NCBI RefSeq assembly: GCF_004337695.1
Contig: NZ_SJXJ01000003.1
Span: 124,001-188,000 of the forward strand
DNA: 64,000 bases
Source of the DNA: Tenacibaculum sp. M341
GTDB taxonomy: Bacteria; Bacteroidota; Bacteroidia; Flavobacteriales; Flavobacteriaceae
Reading direction: 5' to 3'
The position numbers and the translations under genes are program-made. This document shows positions 17,230-27,926 of this stretch, piece after piece; the first letter of the stretch is position 1; each line of letters starts with the position of its first letter. Under the pieces are notes generated by a model that saw nothing but the letters and a program-made list of their open reading frames with translations, ran no database searches and had not been told where the DNA came from.

Positions 17230-20200
17230 ATGAAGAAAAATATACTCTTAATAACTATTTTATATTCTCTGTTTGGTTATAGTCAAGACTCTTGTACACT
17301 AGACGAAACTAAATTAACAGGGACATTTACCACAACTTCAGTTGATGGTACAAAGATTAAAGCAAGTGATGCTGCTTCAAACCATAGATTTGGAGAGCGA
17401 GTTGCTATTGATGGCAATATTGCTGTTACCGTATCTCGAAGTAATGGTGAAGCAGCAGGGAAAGTATATGTATATACTAATGATGGTGCAGGAAATTGGT
17501 CACAACAAACTATACTAACAGCTAGTGATGGCTTTGTAGGTGATAATTTTGGATCAAGTATCGCTTTACAGGGTAATTACTTAGTTGTTGGAGCTAGTGC
17601 TCAAACCAACTCCTCTGCAGTAGACACTGGCGCGGCTTATTTATTTGAATACGACGGTTCAACTACTTGGACTGAAGTAGCTATTTTCGAACCTAGTGAT
17701 GGAAGTTCTGATGATCGTTTTGGAGTGTCGGCTTCTATAGAAGGAAATATGGTGTTAATTGGTGCTAGAAATGGCTCTGTGGGAGGTTGTGCCTATTTAT
17801 ATGAAAATGATGGAACAGGAACATTTACATATACAGAAACCAAACTAGAACCTCAAGTACAATCTAATTATTCTGGTGCTCGTTTTGGTCATGATGTGTT
17901 AATTAAAGACGGTCGTGCTTATGTTAGTGGTCCTTATGATTATTCTTCTGTAGGGAATGCTTCAGCAGGATCAGTTCAAATATGGGATCAAGCTAATGAT
18001 GGAACTTGGTCACGTACACATCGTTTACGAGGGACATTAACTAATGAAGCTTTTGGATGGAGTATTGATGTAGAGGGTGATTATTTAGCAATAGGTGCTA
18101 TGAAATTTGAAACCAGTTCTACCTCTACAACTAACGAAGGAAGAGTATATGTTTATAAAGCAGACATAAATGGAGATTATTTAGACTCAAATAGAGTCAT
18201 GATCCAAAATACAGATAAAGATAGTTTTGCTGATCAACGTCTTGGAACAGATGTAGCCATAGAAAATGAATTTTTATATGTGGGTACTTGGGGAGACGGA
18301 AAAACTAACGGAGATGCAGTATATATTTTTAAAGATAATGGCACCAATAATTGGTCTCAATTAACAAAATTAACATCTGGTAATGGATGGGATGAGTTCT
18401 CAAATAGAGCAGTAGCAGTTTCTTATTCATATTTACTTATTGGGCAAAATGAAGATGATTCACCGTCAAATTCAGGTGCAATTCATTTTGTTCCTTTAGC
18501 AAGTACTGTAACACCAACAGCTTCAATTACTGGGTTTACTGATGCTTTTATAGGTCAAAATAATGCAACTATAACACTTAATTTTTCTGATGAAGCTACT
18601 AGAACAGAAATTCAATTTAGCGTAGATGGCGGAGTAACCTATCCTTATACATTTAACGATGATTTAGGAACAGCTGATATCACTAATTTAGGTGTAGGTT
18701 CTTATGATTTAAAAGCTAGGTTTAATAATGGTTCTTGTGAGTTAGATTTAGGAGCAGTAACTATAATCCAAGCGACTTATACAGCTATACCAGATGCAAA
18801 TTTTGAAGCTCGATTAGAAGCTTTAGGATATGACGATATTTCTGGTGATGGACAAGTACCTACTTCTTTAATTGAAGTAGTTACTGAACTACAGTTAGCC
18901 GGTCAGAATATTACAGATCTTACAGGTATAGAAGATTTTACTGCATTGGAAGAGTTAAAAGCAAACGGAAATAATATTACTATGGTTGACTTATCTAGTA
19001 ACACTGCTTTAAAATTGTTTCAAATGACAAGTAGTTCTTCTCTTGGTTCTATTAACGTAAGTAATAATCCAGTATTAGAAGATCTTCAAATTCGATCTTT
19101 AGCTAGTGCTATCGATATTTCTAACCTTACTGCCTTAGATCGTTTTGCCTGTGTAGACTGTACATTTACAACTTTAGATACTAGCGGTAATCCAAATCTT
19201 CGACATTTAGATCTTGAAGATACACCAGTTACTACACTGAATCTAAGCACAAATACTAAATTAGAAGTTCTAGAACTAGAAAACACAAGTTTAGTAGCAT
19301 TAGATTTATCAAAAAATACTTCATTTAAATATTTGTATGCGCAAGATATCACAACACTTACATCATTAAATATCCAAAATGGAAACAATACAAATGTTAG
19401 CGCTTTTGATATTATAGGTACACCTATACTATGTGTGATTGTTGATGATTTAGCTTATAGTACAACTAACTGGACTAATATTGATATTACTACGAGTTTT
19501 AGTGATACATACTGTGAATACACTGCTATTTCAGACGCCAATTTTGAAGCTGCATTAAATACTTTAGGTTATGATGATATTGCAAATGATGGACAAGTAC
19601 CAACAACATTGATTAAAGTTGTTACCTCATTAGATGTAAGTAATCAAAATATTGCTGATTTAACAGGTATTCAGGATTTCACTGAACTTACAGATTTGAA
19701 TGTAGAAACGAATGTATTAACAAGTTTAGATTTAAGTAGTAATGTTAATCTTCAGAATTTAAATTTTGACAACAATAATATTACAACTTTAAATTTAGGG
19801 TCAATCTCAAAATTAGTTAGTATTGAAGGAAGGTATAATCAATTATCAACAATTGATTTAAGTCAAAATCCTGATTTAACATTTATCAACTTAAGAGATA
19901 ATTTATTTACTACCGTAAATGTAGCTAGTAATCCTCTTTTAGAAACGATTAATTTAAGAGCTTGTTCGAACTTAACAAGTATTGATATTAGTAATAATCC
20001 AAACGTAAAGAGCCTATTTTTTCAAGATACCGCTTTAACAGGATTAGATGTTTCTCAGAATCCGTTATTAGAAACAATTGTAATTGAACGTGTAAACTTC
20101 AACTCAATTGATGTTTCTAATTTATCAGCTTTAACACAGCTTAGAATTGCAGATAATAATTTTACTTCTTTAGATGTTTCAAACAATCCTGCATTAGTTC

Positions 20201-23200
20201 GATTAGAGTGTGAGAATAACAACCTTACCTATTTAAATCTTAAAAATGGTAATAATACCAACATGCCTAATTCTGATTTTATAGCTACAGGAAATTCTTC
20301 ACTGACTTGTATTTTAGTAGATGATGCAACTTGGAGTACTACAAATTGGACAAACATTGATGGAACAGCTAGTTTTAATGATAACTATTGTCGTTATACT
20401 GCTATTCCAGACGCAACTTTTGAAGCTAGATTAGAAGCTTTAGGTTATGATGATATTTCTGGAGATGGTCAAGTTCCAACGGCTTTAATTGAAACAGTAA
20501 CTTCATTAACTGTAAACGACCTTGGAATTAATGAATTAACAGGAATTGAAGATTTTACGGCATTAGTTACATTAAATGCAAGGGGTAATAATTTTACTAC
20601 ATTAGATATGAGTCAAAATGTTGTATTAGAACACTTATACATTAATGCTAACAGTTTATCTTCAATCGATGTGTCTAAAAATATTGTTTTAAGAAATTTA
20701 AATATTGGTTCTAATAGTATTACTTCACTAGATTTATCTAACAACCCAGATCTTAGAGATTTATGGGTGCAAGGAAATAAAGGGTTAACTTCTTTAGATT
20801 TGAGTAAGAATCTTGAATTAAGAGAATTATACACTTACAGTTCTGGTGTGTCAATGTTGGATTTAAGTATTCATACAGAACTTAGAATACTTTCTGCTTA
20901 TAGAACTTCAATTACTACAATTGACCTTTCTAATAATATTGAATTAAGATCATTGCGTGTTGATGAAACGAATCTTTTATCATTAGATTTAACCAATAAT
21001 ACGAAACTTGAATCGTTACGTGTGAATGATACAGGTATTACTAATTTAGACTTAAGTAACAATAATGTATTAGGAGGGTTGCATGCTCATGATACTAATT
21101 TAACGTATTTAAATGTAAAAAATGGAAATAATACCAATGTAGGAAATTTTAGAATAGAAAATAATCCAAGTTTAAGCTGTGTTTTAGTAGATGATGCATC
21201 TTACAGTACTACAAACTGGACAGATAAAGAAGACACTACAAGTTTTAGTGATACCTATTGTAGATATACAGCTATTCCTGATGCAAATTTTGAAGCTGCT
21301 TTAGAATCATTAGGTTATGATGATATTTCTGGTGATGGACAAGTACCTACTGTTTTGATTAATACAGTAACTAGTTTAAATGTAAATGCTAAAAATATTG
21401 CAGATCTAACTGGTATTGAAGATTTTCTTGCCTTAGAAATATTACAATGTGTTAGCAATACATTAACCAATTTAGATCTTTCAAAAAATACAGCTTTAAA
21501 GACATTATGGACTAAGTTTACACCTGTAGCAACACTTAACATTAGCGGTTGTACACAATTAGATCAGCTAGTATGTTCATTCAATAACCTTTCAAGTTTA
21601 GACATTTCAACTAATACAGCATTAACCTATTTAGAATGTAAAAACAATAACTTAACAACCTTAAATGTTTCAACTAATATTGCATTAGAAGATATACGTT
21701 GTGGAAACAACAGTTTAACAGCACTAGATGTTACTACTAATACAGCGCTAACATCTTTCTGGTGTCAAGATAATTCTATTACAGATTTAGATCTTACTAA
21801 TCAGAAAGGACTAGTTTCAATTACAGTAAACAACAACAATTTATCTAGTTTAAACGTAAAAAATGGTAATAATGCTAATGTTACTGATTTTATTGCAACT
21901 GGAAATACAAATTTAACCTGTATTAATGTTGACGATACTGCTTATAGTACAACAAATTGGTTGGGAATAGATGACACTGCTAATTTTAGTAGTACAGGTT
22001 GTCGTTACACACAAATACCTGATACTAATTTTGAAACAGAGTTAGAAGCTTTAGGTTATGACGATGTTTCTGGTGACGGACAAGTACCAACAGGGTTAAT
22101 TGAAGTGGTAACAAGTTTAGCACTTCCAAATAAGGGGATCAATGATTTAACAGGAATCGAAGATTTTATAGCTTTAACATCTCTAAACTGTAGATTGAAT
22201 AACTTAACGGCTATAAATGTAACTCAAAACACTCTTTTAAAAACATTAACTGCTGATAGTAACTCTATCAATTCAATTGATCTGTCTAAAAATACAGCTT
22301 TAGAAATTTTAAACTTAGCGGGGAGTAACTTAACCGCATTAGATCTTACTAACAACACTTCGCTACGTAAATTATTAGTAAATGGTAATGGTGGATTAAC
22401 AAGTTTAAATATTAGTCAGAATACAAAACTGGTCGAATTTAAGGGGTATTCTACGAATATTACTTCTTTTGATTTCAGCGTTCATCCTGATTTAGAAACA
22501 GTAGAATGCTACGGTACACAAATTAGTACTATTGATTTCTCTAATAATTCTGAGTTACGAGTGCTACGTGTTGATAATACAAATATTACCGAATTGGATT
22601 TAAGTAATAATCCAAAGATTGAAACATTGCGTGTAAATGATACAGATATAACATCTTTAGATTTAAGTAAGCAAACAGTTTTGAAAAATTTATATGCACA
22701 TGATGCCAATTTAAGTTACTTAAATGTGAAAAACGGAAACAACACAAATGTTACCACGTTTAGGGCAGAAGATAATCCTAACTTAACTTGTGTTATTGTT
22801 GATGATGCTACATATAGCACAACAAATTGGACTGATATTGATGATACTGTAGGTTTTACTGATAATTATTGTCGTTATACAGCTATTCCAGATGCTAATT
22901 TTGAAGCTGCTTTAGAAAGCTTGGGTTATGACGATATTTCAAATGATGGACAGGTTCCAACAATATTAATTGAAGAAATTACAACGTTAAATGTAACTAA
23001 TTTATCGATCACAGATTTTACAGGAATTGAAGATTTTGTAGGACTTACTTCTTTAGATGTTGGAAATAATAGTGCTATAAGTATAGATCTTACTAATTTA
23101 ACTTTATTAGAGTATTTAAGATTAGATGCTATGTCGTTAACATCAATAGATCTTTCTAAAAATACAGCATTAGTTGATCTACGTCTTTCATATAATACAG

Positions 23201-24228
23201 GGATATCGACTCTTGATTTATCCAATAATACATTGCTAGAAACAGCACATATTGGTAACAATAGTCTAACAACTATCGACCTTAGTAAGAACGTTTTGTT
23301 ATATGAATTAAGAATGTCAGGAAATGATTTAACTACTCTTGATTTATCAAGCAATACTGCATTAAAAGAATTAAACTTATCAGGTAACAAACTAACCTAT
23401 TTAAACCTTAAGAGTGCCAATAACACTACTATTGAGAATATTCATCTTAGAGGCAATTTACTAAGTTGTGTTCTAGTTGATGATGCTTCATATAGTAGTA
23501 CTTGGTGGTTTGATAAAGACAACGGAACAAGTTATAGTGATACAAATTGTGGAGATATTCAACTAGCATTAAAGGTGTATTTACAAGGAGCATATATAAA
23601 TCCGAATTCAGGAGAAGATAGTTTAATGCGTGACGACTTAAGAGTTGTCGGGGGAACTTTTGGGAAAACTTCTCCTTATTCGGATGATGCTACCATTTCA
23701 GACGCCATTCAATTAGGTGATGCAGGGGCTGATTCTATGGTAGATTGGGTGTGGGTTGAATTGAGAGATGCCGATAATCCAAGTACAATTATAGCTGGTA
23801 AATCAGGAGTCTTACAACGTGATGGAGAAATTGTAGAGCCAACTGATGATCGTGTTACTCCGCTGTTATTTGATGTAACATCAGATGATTACTACATTGT
23901 AATAAAGCATAGAAATCATTTAAGTGTAATGACCTCATCAACTGTAAGTTTATCAACAACCACAATTAATGTAGATTTAACTACAGATAGTACTACTGTT
24001 TCAGGAGAAACAAATGCTTTAGCAGATATGGGATCTGGAATATATGCAATGATCTCTGGTGATTTTGATGAAAATGGTCAAATTCAAAATATTGATACAA
24101 ATGCCATTATCCAATTACTGGGAGTGTCTGGGTATAATAAAGCTGATTTAGATATGAACGGTCAGGTACAAAATGCTGATATCAATAATTTATTAAATCC
24201 AAATGTTGGTAAAGGAGAGCAGTTTTAA
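17230..24228 (+). CDS. Giant secreted protein: beta-propeller, six LRR modules, dockerin-like tail
   Basis: 2332 residues with signal peptide (NILLITILYSLFGYSQ). Residues about 45-430 form FG-GAP-like propeller repeats (FGERVAIDGNIAVT, FGSSIALQGNYLVVGA). From about 515 six modules of 245-293 residues follow, each opening with a form of YTAIPDANFEA..E.LGYDDISGDGQVPT and containing leucine-rich repeats of the form LDLSxNTxLxxL, and each closing with a V-DDA.YSTTNW segment. The last 220 residues form a tail ending in GDFDENGQIQ and DLDMNGQVQN, two EF-hand-like calcium loops as in dockerins, then GKGEQF. No standard T9SS tail is seen. It is probably a surface adhesin; the tail is shared with 26820-27686. 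Confidence 0.88.
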   Translation: MKKNILLITILYSLFGYSQDSCTLDETKLTGTFTTTSVDGTKIKASDAASNHRFGERVAIDGNIAVTVSRSNGEAAGKVYVYTNDGAGNWSQQTILTASDGFVGDNFGSSIALQGNYLVVGASAQTNSSAVDTGAAYLFEYDGSTTWTEVAIFEPSDGSSDDRFGVSASIEGNMVLIGARNGSVGGCAYLYENDGTGTFTYTETKLEPQVQSNYSGARFGHDVLIKDGRAYVSGPYDYSSVGNASAGSVQIWDQANDGTWSRTHRLRGTLTNEAFGWSIDVEGDYLAIGAMKFETSSTSTTNEGRVYVYKADINGDYLDSNRVMIQNTDKDSFADQRLGTDVAIENEFLYVGTWGDGKTNGDAVYIFKDNGTNNWSQLTKLTSGNGWDEFSNRAVAVSYSYLLIGQNEDDSPSNSGAIHFVPLASTVTPTASITGFTDAFIGQNNATITLNFSDEATRTEIQFSVDGGVTYPYTFNDDLGTADITNLGVGSYDLKARFNNGSCELDLGAVTIIQATYTAIPDANFEARLEALGYDDISGDGQVPTSLIEVVTELQLAGQNITDLTGIEDFTALEELKANGNNITMVDLSSNTALKLFQMTSSSSLGSINVSNNPVLEDLQIRSLASAIDISNLTALDRFACVDCTFTTLDTSGNPNLRHLDLEDTPVTTLNLSTNTKLEVLELENTSLVALDLSKNTSFKYLYAQDITTLTSLNIQNGNNTNVSAFDIIGTPILCVIVDDLAYSTTNWTNIDITTSFSDTYCEYTAISDANFEAALNTLGYDDIANDGQVPTTLIKVVTSLDVSNQNIADLTGIQDFTELTDLNVETNVLTSLDLSSNVNLQNLNFDNNNITTLNLGSISKLVSIEGRYNQLSTIDLSQNPDLTFINLRDNLFTTVNVASNPLLETINLRACSNLTSIDISNNPNVKSLFFQDTALTGLDVSQNPLLETIVIERVNFNSIDVSNLSALTQLRIADNNFTSLDVSNNPALVRLECENNNLTYLNLKNGNNTNMPNSDFIATGNSSLTCILVDDATWSTTNWTNIDGTASFNDNYCRYTAIPDATFEARLEALGYDDISGDGQVPTALIETVTSLTVNDLGINELTGIEDFTALVTLNARGNNFTTLDMSQNVVLEHLYINANSLSSIDVSKNIVLRNLNIGSNSITSLDLSNNPDLRDLWVQGNKGLTSLDLSKNLELRELYTYSSGVSMLDLSIHTELRILSAYRTSITTIDLSNNIELRSLRVDETNLLSLDLTNNTKLESLRVNDTGITNLDLSNNNVLGGLHAHDTNLTYLNVKNGNNTNVGNFRIENNPSLSCVLVDDASYSTTNWTDKEDTTSFSDTYCRYTAIPDANFEAALESLGYDDISGDGQVPTVLINTVTSLNVNAKNIADLTGIEDFLALEILQCVSNTLTNLDLSKNTALKTLWTKFTPVATLNISGCTQLDQLVCSFNNLSSLDISTNTALTYLECKNNNLTTLNVSTNIALEDIRCGNNSLTALDVTTNTALTSFWCQDNSITDLDLTNQKGLVSITVNNNNLSSLNVKNGNNANVTDFIATGNTNLTCINVDDTAYSTTNWLGIDDTANFSSTGCRYTQIPDTNFETELEALGYDDVSGDGQVPTGLIEVVTSLALPNKGINDLTGIEDFIALTSLNCRLNNLTAINVTQNTLLKTLTADSNSINSIDLSKNTALEILNLAGSNLTALDLTNNTSLRKLLVNGNGGLTSLNISQNTKLVEFKGYSTNITSFDFSVHPDLETVECYGTQISTIDFSNNSELRVLRVDNTNITELDLSNNPKIETLRVNDTDITSLDLSKQTVLKNLYAHDANLSYLNVKNGNNTNVTTFRAEDNPNLTCVIVDDATYSTTNWTDIDDTVGFTDNYCRYTAIPDANFEAALESLGYDDISNDGQVPTILIEEITTLNVTNLSITDFTGIEDFVGLTSLDVGNNSAISIDLTNLTLLEYLRLDAMSLTSIDLSKNTALVDLRLSYNTGISTLDLSNNTLLETAHIGNNSLTTIDLSKNVLLYELRMSGNDLTTLDLSSNTALKELNLSGNKLTYLNLKSANNTTIENIHLRGNLLSCVLVDDASYSSTWWFDKDNGTSYSDTNCGDIQLALKVYLQGAYINPNSGEDSLMRDDLRVVGGTFGKTSPYSDDATISDAIQLGDAGADSMVDWVWVELRDADNPSTIIAGKSGVLQRDGEIVEPTDDRVTPLLFDVTSDDYYIVIKHRNHLSVMTSSTVSLSTTTINVDLTTDSTTVSGETNALADMGSGIYAMISGDFDENGQIQNIDTNAIIQLLGVSGYNKADLDMNGQVQNADINNLLNPNVGKGEQF

Positions 24229-24259
24229 TATTAAAAATAGTGCTTAAAGTTCTTTTGTC

Positions 24260-24281
24260 ACCTCGAGCGCAGTCGAGAGGT
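24260..24281. repeat. CTCGA hairpin, dispersed intergenic repeat
   Basis: CTCGA and TCGAG enclose GCGCAG, inside ACCTC...GAGGT. This short palindrome (CCTCGAGCGCAGTCGAGAGG) is a motif I associate with dispersed intergenic repeats of Flavobacteriaceae. It lies about 30 bases after the stop of the giant gene and could also work as a weak terminator. Confidence 0.55.
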
Positions 24282-24605
24282 TATTTTTGGTAGCTTAATT
24301 ACTAGAAATTATTACTTGGATCGCTTTCATCATAGAAGTACATTATTAAAAATTCAAATACATTTTTATAAATCAATTGTAATTACAAGAGGTAATATTA
24401 TTTTCTAATAGTTATTATCTCTTGTTAAAAAAAATCAAAGTCAATACAGCAATTAGGTTTTACTAAACGAAAAATTAATTTTCTGTAAAATGAATTAGTA
24501 GTAAACTATATTCTAAACACAAATTTCACAACATTTTTATAAGTCAAAAAGTATAGGGGTGCATAAAAAACACCTCTAAATAACCAGTAAAATAAGGGGT
24601 TTTGA
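24282..24605. other. Gene-free spacer
   Basis: A+T-rich, no coding frame. At 24555-24577 GGGGTG and CACCTC form a small hairpin just before the conserved promoter motif. Nothing else is recognised. Confidence 0.35.
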
Positions 24606-24670
24606 TTTTTGCACCCTTTTTTGCACCCTATGATTTCTTTTTTAAATCTTTAAAATGAAATAGTATTGCA
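24606..24670 (+). promoter_or_regulatory. Second copy of tandem TTTTTTGCACCC promoter motif
   Basis: TTTTTGCACCC (24606-24616) and TTTTTTGCACCC (24617-24628) are followed by TGATTTCTTTTTT and AAAATGAAATAGTATTGCA, matching the block at 17131-17197 almost base for base. The downstream leader to the ATG at 24839 is about 170 bases long. Confidence 0.65.
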
Positions 24671-24838
24671 CTGTTGTTTTACCGGAGTGTTTAAAACTTT
24701 AAAAAAGAGAAAATATTCATGAGTTTATAAAATCTGATGAGCAACAATTTTAAAAACATAAACAAGAGAAAAGTTAAAAAAAGGACCACAATTTTTCTCT
24801 GAACATAAAAATAAGAACATAAATAAAATACCCTACAC

Positions 24839-26809
24839 ATGAAACTTAAAAAAGATGTAAAAAATAATTTTAGCTCGAATGATGTGAAGAGATTGAGTGC
24901 ATTTTTATGCTTATTTCTTTTTTCTTTAATCGCGTATTCACAAACTCCACAAGGATTCAATTACCAATCGGTAGTAAGAAATGCTGCGGGAGAAGTATTG
25001 TCAAGCACCAATGTAGGTGTACAATTTAAACTACATGAAGCAACAACAGACGGAACAGTGGTTTATACTGAAACTCATACAGCAACTACCAATGCATATG
25101 GGGTTTTTAATTTAATAGTAGGTCAAGGGACTACAGCAGATGCTTTTTTAACGATAGATTGGTCATCTAATAATCATTTTTTAGAAGTAAGTATCGATAC
25201 TGCGGGTGGAACAACTTATGTAAGTATGGGAACAACACAGTTACTAAGTGTTCCTTATGCATTACAAGCAAAATATGTAGAAAATGGAGATGATCTTGGA
25301 AATCATACACTAACAGAAAATTTGAAAATTGGAGGTAACTGGATCTCTAATGACGGAGATGATGAAGGTTTGTTAATAGGAGATGCAGGAAGAGTAACCA
25401 CTTCCAATAAATTATTTCTTGGAAGTAATATTAATTTAGATGCACACTGGATTAATGGTGATGGAACCGATAATAAAGGTATTCAATTTGATACGAATGG
25501 AAATACTAACTTAGGTGGAAATTTAAAACTAAGTGATAATTGGATTTCTAATGATGGAGATGACGAAGGTATAAAGATATTAGATAATGGTACTATTGAG
25601 CTTACAGGTAATATTAAATTAGGTGATAATTGGCTTAATAACGATGGTGGTAGCGAAGGATTACAATTTGATACTGATGGTAATGTAACTTCATCAGGAA
25701 AAGTGACTTTAGGAGGTAACTTACAAACCAACTCAAATTGGATTTCAAATGATGGAGATAATGAAGGTATTGCAATTCTAGCTAATGGAAACGTAGGAAT
25801 TGGAGAATCGAATCCACAAACCAGTTTAGATGTCGCAGATACTGCGGTTATTGGTAATATTGCTGTAGGTACTCAAAGTTCTGATCAAAGCGCTTCAAAT
25901 CAAAAAGATCAAGGTTTTACTACGACCAATTGGTTATATACTTCAACTATTGAATCTGTTGGAGAACGTGATAATTCTTCAACATTAATAACTGTTGGTG
26001 CAGGTAGTACATTTGGTAAAAATGACGAAATTCATTTTGTTACAAACGGAAAAGATCAAGTAAATATCAAAGATGGATTGTTAAATGTTTCGGGAGATGT
26101 AAAAACAACTGGAAATTTTGAATTTGATGGTGTTTTGACAACTACCTCTACAGAAAATCAAATCTTTGGATCATACGATGATACAAGTAACCTTTCAAAC
26201 TTAAGTAATAGAAATGTAATTATAGGTCATCAAGCAGCAGAAGGTGCACAATCAGGAAGAAGTAATGTTGTAATAGGTTATTTTGCTGGATATAACTTAC
26301 AAGGAGATTCTAATGTTCTTATAGGAACTGCTGCAGGAGCAGCTGGCGGAGGATTCTCTAATCAACTACATATTAGAGATCTTGTTTACGGAGAATTTGA
26401 TAATGATTTATTACAGGTAAAAGGAGAATTAAAAGTTGATGAAAATATTGCGACTGACGGAAATGTAATTATTGATGAAGATGGTGATGATCTTAGAGCA
26501 GCTGGCGCAGCTAATAATGTAGAAATGATATCGCTAATTATAAGTGCAGATGGTTCTATTAATTCAAATGTTACAGGTTCAAGTGGTATTACAACTTCTT
26601 TAAGTGATGAAACATATACCATCAATTACAATAATCATTTTTCAGATATACCAGCAGTAACAATTACTTGTCTTTCAACTACAGCAAGAACTAGAATAGG
26701 TCAAATCATAACGCTTGGTCAAGGAAAAGTAACCTATAAGGTTAAAAGTGAAAATAATAATTCCGAAACAGATGCTATGACGATTGTAAACATCGTTGGT
26801 AAAAGATAA
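24839..26809 (+). CDS. Secreted repeat protein, tail-fibre-like
   Basis: 656 residues. A signal sequence (AFLCLFLFSLIAYSQ, slightly internal) is followed by the common Bacteroidetes opening TPQGFNYQSVVRNAAGEVL and a beta-sandwich of about 115 residues. Residues about 155-330 hold several degenerate repeats built around NWISNDGDDEG and GNxNLGGN, suggesting a beta-solenoid; the middle has a GHQAAEGAQSGRSNVVIGYFAG type block as seen in fibre or adhesin stalks. There is no T9SS tail. It begins a probable operon with the next gene, whose ATG lies 11 bases after its stop. Likely a surface-exposed fibre or adhesin. Confidence 0.82.
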   Translation: MKLKKDVKNNFSSNDVKRLSAFLCLFLFSLIAYSQTPQGFNYQSVVRNAAGEVLSSTNVGVQFKLHEATTDGTVVYTETHTATTNAYGVFNLIVGQGTTADAFLTIDWSSNNHFLEVSIDTAGGTTYVSMGTTQLLSVPYALQAKYVENGDDLGNHTLTENLKIGGNWISNDGDDEGLLIGDAGRVTTSNKLFLGSNINLDAHWINGDGTDNKGIQFDTNGNTNLGGNLKLSDNWISNDGDDEGIKILDNGTIELTGNIKLGDNWLNNDGGSEGLQFDTDGNVTSSGKVTLGGNLQTNSNWISNDGDNEGIAILANGNVGIGESNPQTSLDVADTAVIGNIAVGTQSSDQSASNQKDQGFTTTNWLYTSTIESVGERDNSSTLITVGAGSTFGKNDEIHFVTNGKDQVNIKDGLLNVSGDVKTTGNFEFDGVLTTTSTENQIFGSYDDTSNLSNLSNRNVIIGHQAAEGAQSGRSNVVIGYFAGYNLQGDSNVLIGTAAGAAGGGFSNQLHIRDLVYGEFDNDLLQVKGELKVDENIATDGNVIIDEDGDDLRAAGAANNVEMISLIISADGSINSNVTGSSGITTSLSDETYTINYNNHFSDIPAVTITCLSTTARTRIGQIITLGQGKVTYKVKSENNNSETDAMTIVNIVGKR

Positions 26810-26819
26810 TACTAATGTT

Positions 26820-27686
26820 ATGAAAAAAAATATATTCATTTTAGCATTACTTCTTTCTACCTCTTTGTCTTCTCAAACCATAGAAAGAACTGTAATTGGA
26901 TCTAGTGGTACTACTTTGAGTAATGCAAGTGCAAGTTTAGATTTTACAGTTGGGGAATTAGTAGTAGCAACAAGTTCAAATGGAACCACAATATTAAATC
27001 AAGGATTTCATCAGGAGGAAATTATACTTAAAATAAAATTGTCACCAGTAGCTTTTTTACAAGGTCCTTTAACAACATCAGGAACAACTGTAATGGATGA
27101 TAGTTTAAGAAGTAATAGTTTGTTACCTACTACGAGTCCGTATGCGGATGCAATTATTTGCGATGCTGCTGTTTTTGATGTAACAGGTAATAACGCAATT
27201 ATTGATTGGGTCTGGATCACTTTAAGAGATAAAAATGACAGAACAATAATTCTAGCAAGTCAGTCTGCATTATTACAAGCCGACGGTGATGTTGTGAATG
27301 TTGATGGAGTATCTGAATTAAAACTAGCGTCAGCTGCCGATAGTTATTATGTAGCTATTAATCACAGAAATCATTTAGGAGTAATGAGTGCAAGTGCAAT
27401 ATCTCTTAATACTACCACAACAGCCACAGTAAATCTTAGTGATGCAACAACTTCAGTATTTGGAGGAACAAATTCAGTTATTGATATGGGTAATGGAATA
27501 TGGGCAATGATTTCTGGTGATTTTGATGAAAATGGTCAAATTCAAAATACAGATACCAATGCTGTGATTCAATTGTTAGGAGTTTCAACATATAATAAAG
27601 CTGATTTGAATATGAATGGGCAGGTTCAAAATTCTGATATCAATAATCTTTTGCAACCGAATATCGGTAAAGGAGAACAGTTTTAA
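26820..27686 (+). CDS. Secreted protein with dockerin-like C-terminal domain
   Basis: 288 residues from ATG 26820 (an in-frame TTG further up overlaps the previous gene and is ignored). Signal peptide (FILALLLSTSLSSQ), then a module typical of Bacteroidetes surface proteins (TVGELVVATSS...ILNQGFHQ), then about 220 residues homologous to the end of the 2332-aa protein: IDWVWITLRD, a YYVAINHRNHLGVM strand block and the twin loops GDFDENGQIQN and DLNMNGQVQN followed by GKGEQF. The tail could bind a cohesin-like partner such as the product of 28199-30424. Co-transcribed with the preceding gene. Confidence 0.85.
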   Translation: MKKNIFILALLLSTSLSSQTIERTVIGSSGTTLSNASASLDFTVGELVVATSSNGTTILNQGFHQEEIILKIKLSPVAFLQGPLTTSGTTVMDDSLRSNSLLPTTSPYADAIICDAAVFDVTGNNAIIDWVWITLRDKNDRTIILASQSALLQADGDVVNVDGVSELKLASAADSYYVAINHRNHLGVMSASAISLNTTTTATVNLSDATTSVFGGTNSVIDMGNGIWAMISGDFDENGQIQNTDTNAVIQLLGVSTYNKADLNMNGQVQNSDINNLLQPNIGKGEQF

Positions 27687-27824
27687 ACAATACAATTCAA
27701 TGATTATATAAATTATAAAACTACTAACTACTACAAACATGGAATTTAACTGTGCTAATTTTCATGTTACTTCTGAGCATTGGGCAATATCTCTCTTAGC
27801 CCAATGCCATTCAGAATACATAAA

Positions 27825-27914
27825 AAAGGATGTTGATGTAAATGGTCAAAATCTAACAAACAAACATAATAAATATTCAAAATACCAATCATTGGTAAAG
27901 GAGAACAACTTTAA
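27825..27914 (+). pseudogene. Remnant of a third dockerin-like tail
   Basis: GATGTTGATGTAAATGGTCA matches the second calcium-loop codons of the two intact copies. After a frameshift the sequence ATTGGTAAAGGAGAACAAC gives IGKGEQL then stop, the same ending as the intact tails (GKGEQF). It lies 140 bases after the second copy, so it is a decayed duplicate; the short open frame covering it in another phase is not a real protein. Confidence 0.6.
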
Positions 27915-27926
27915 TCCCAAACGCTT

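Noticed and set aside
19086-23390. Several minus-strand frames within the giant LRR gene
   Set aside because: Antisense shadows of the repeated LRR codons (they repeat with the modules and lack start signals).
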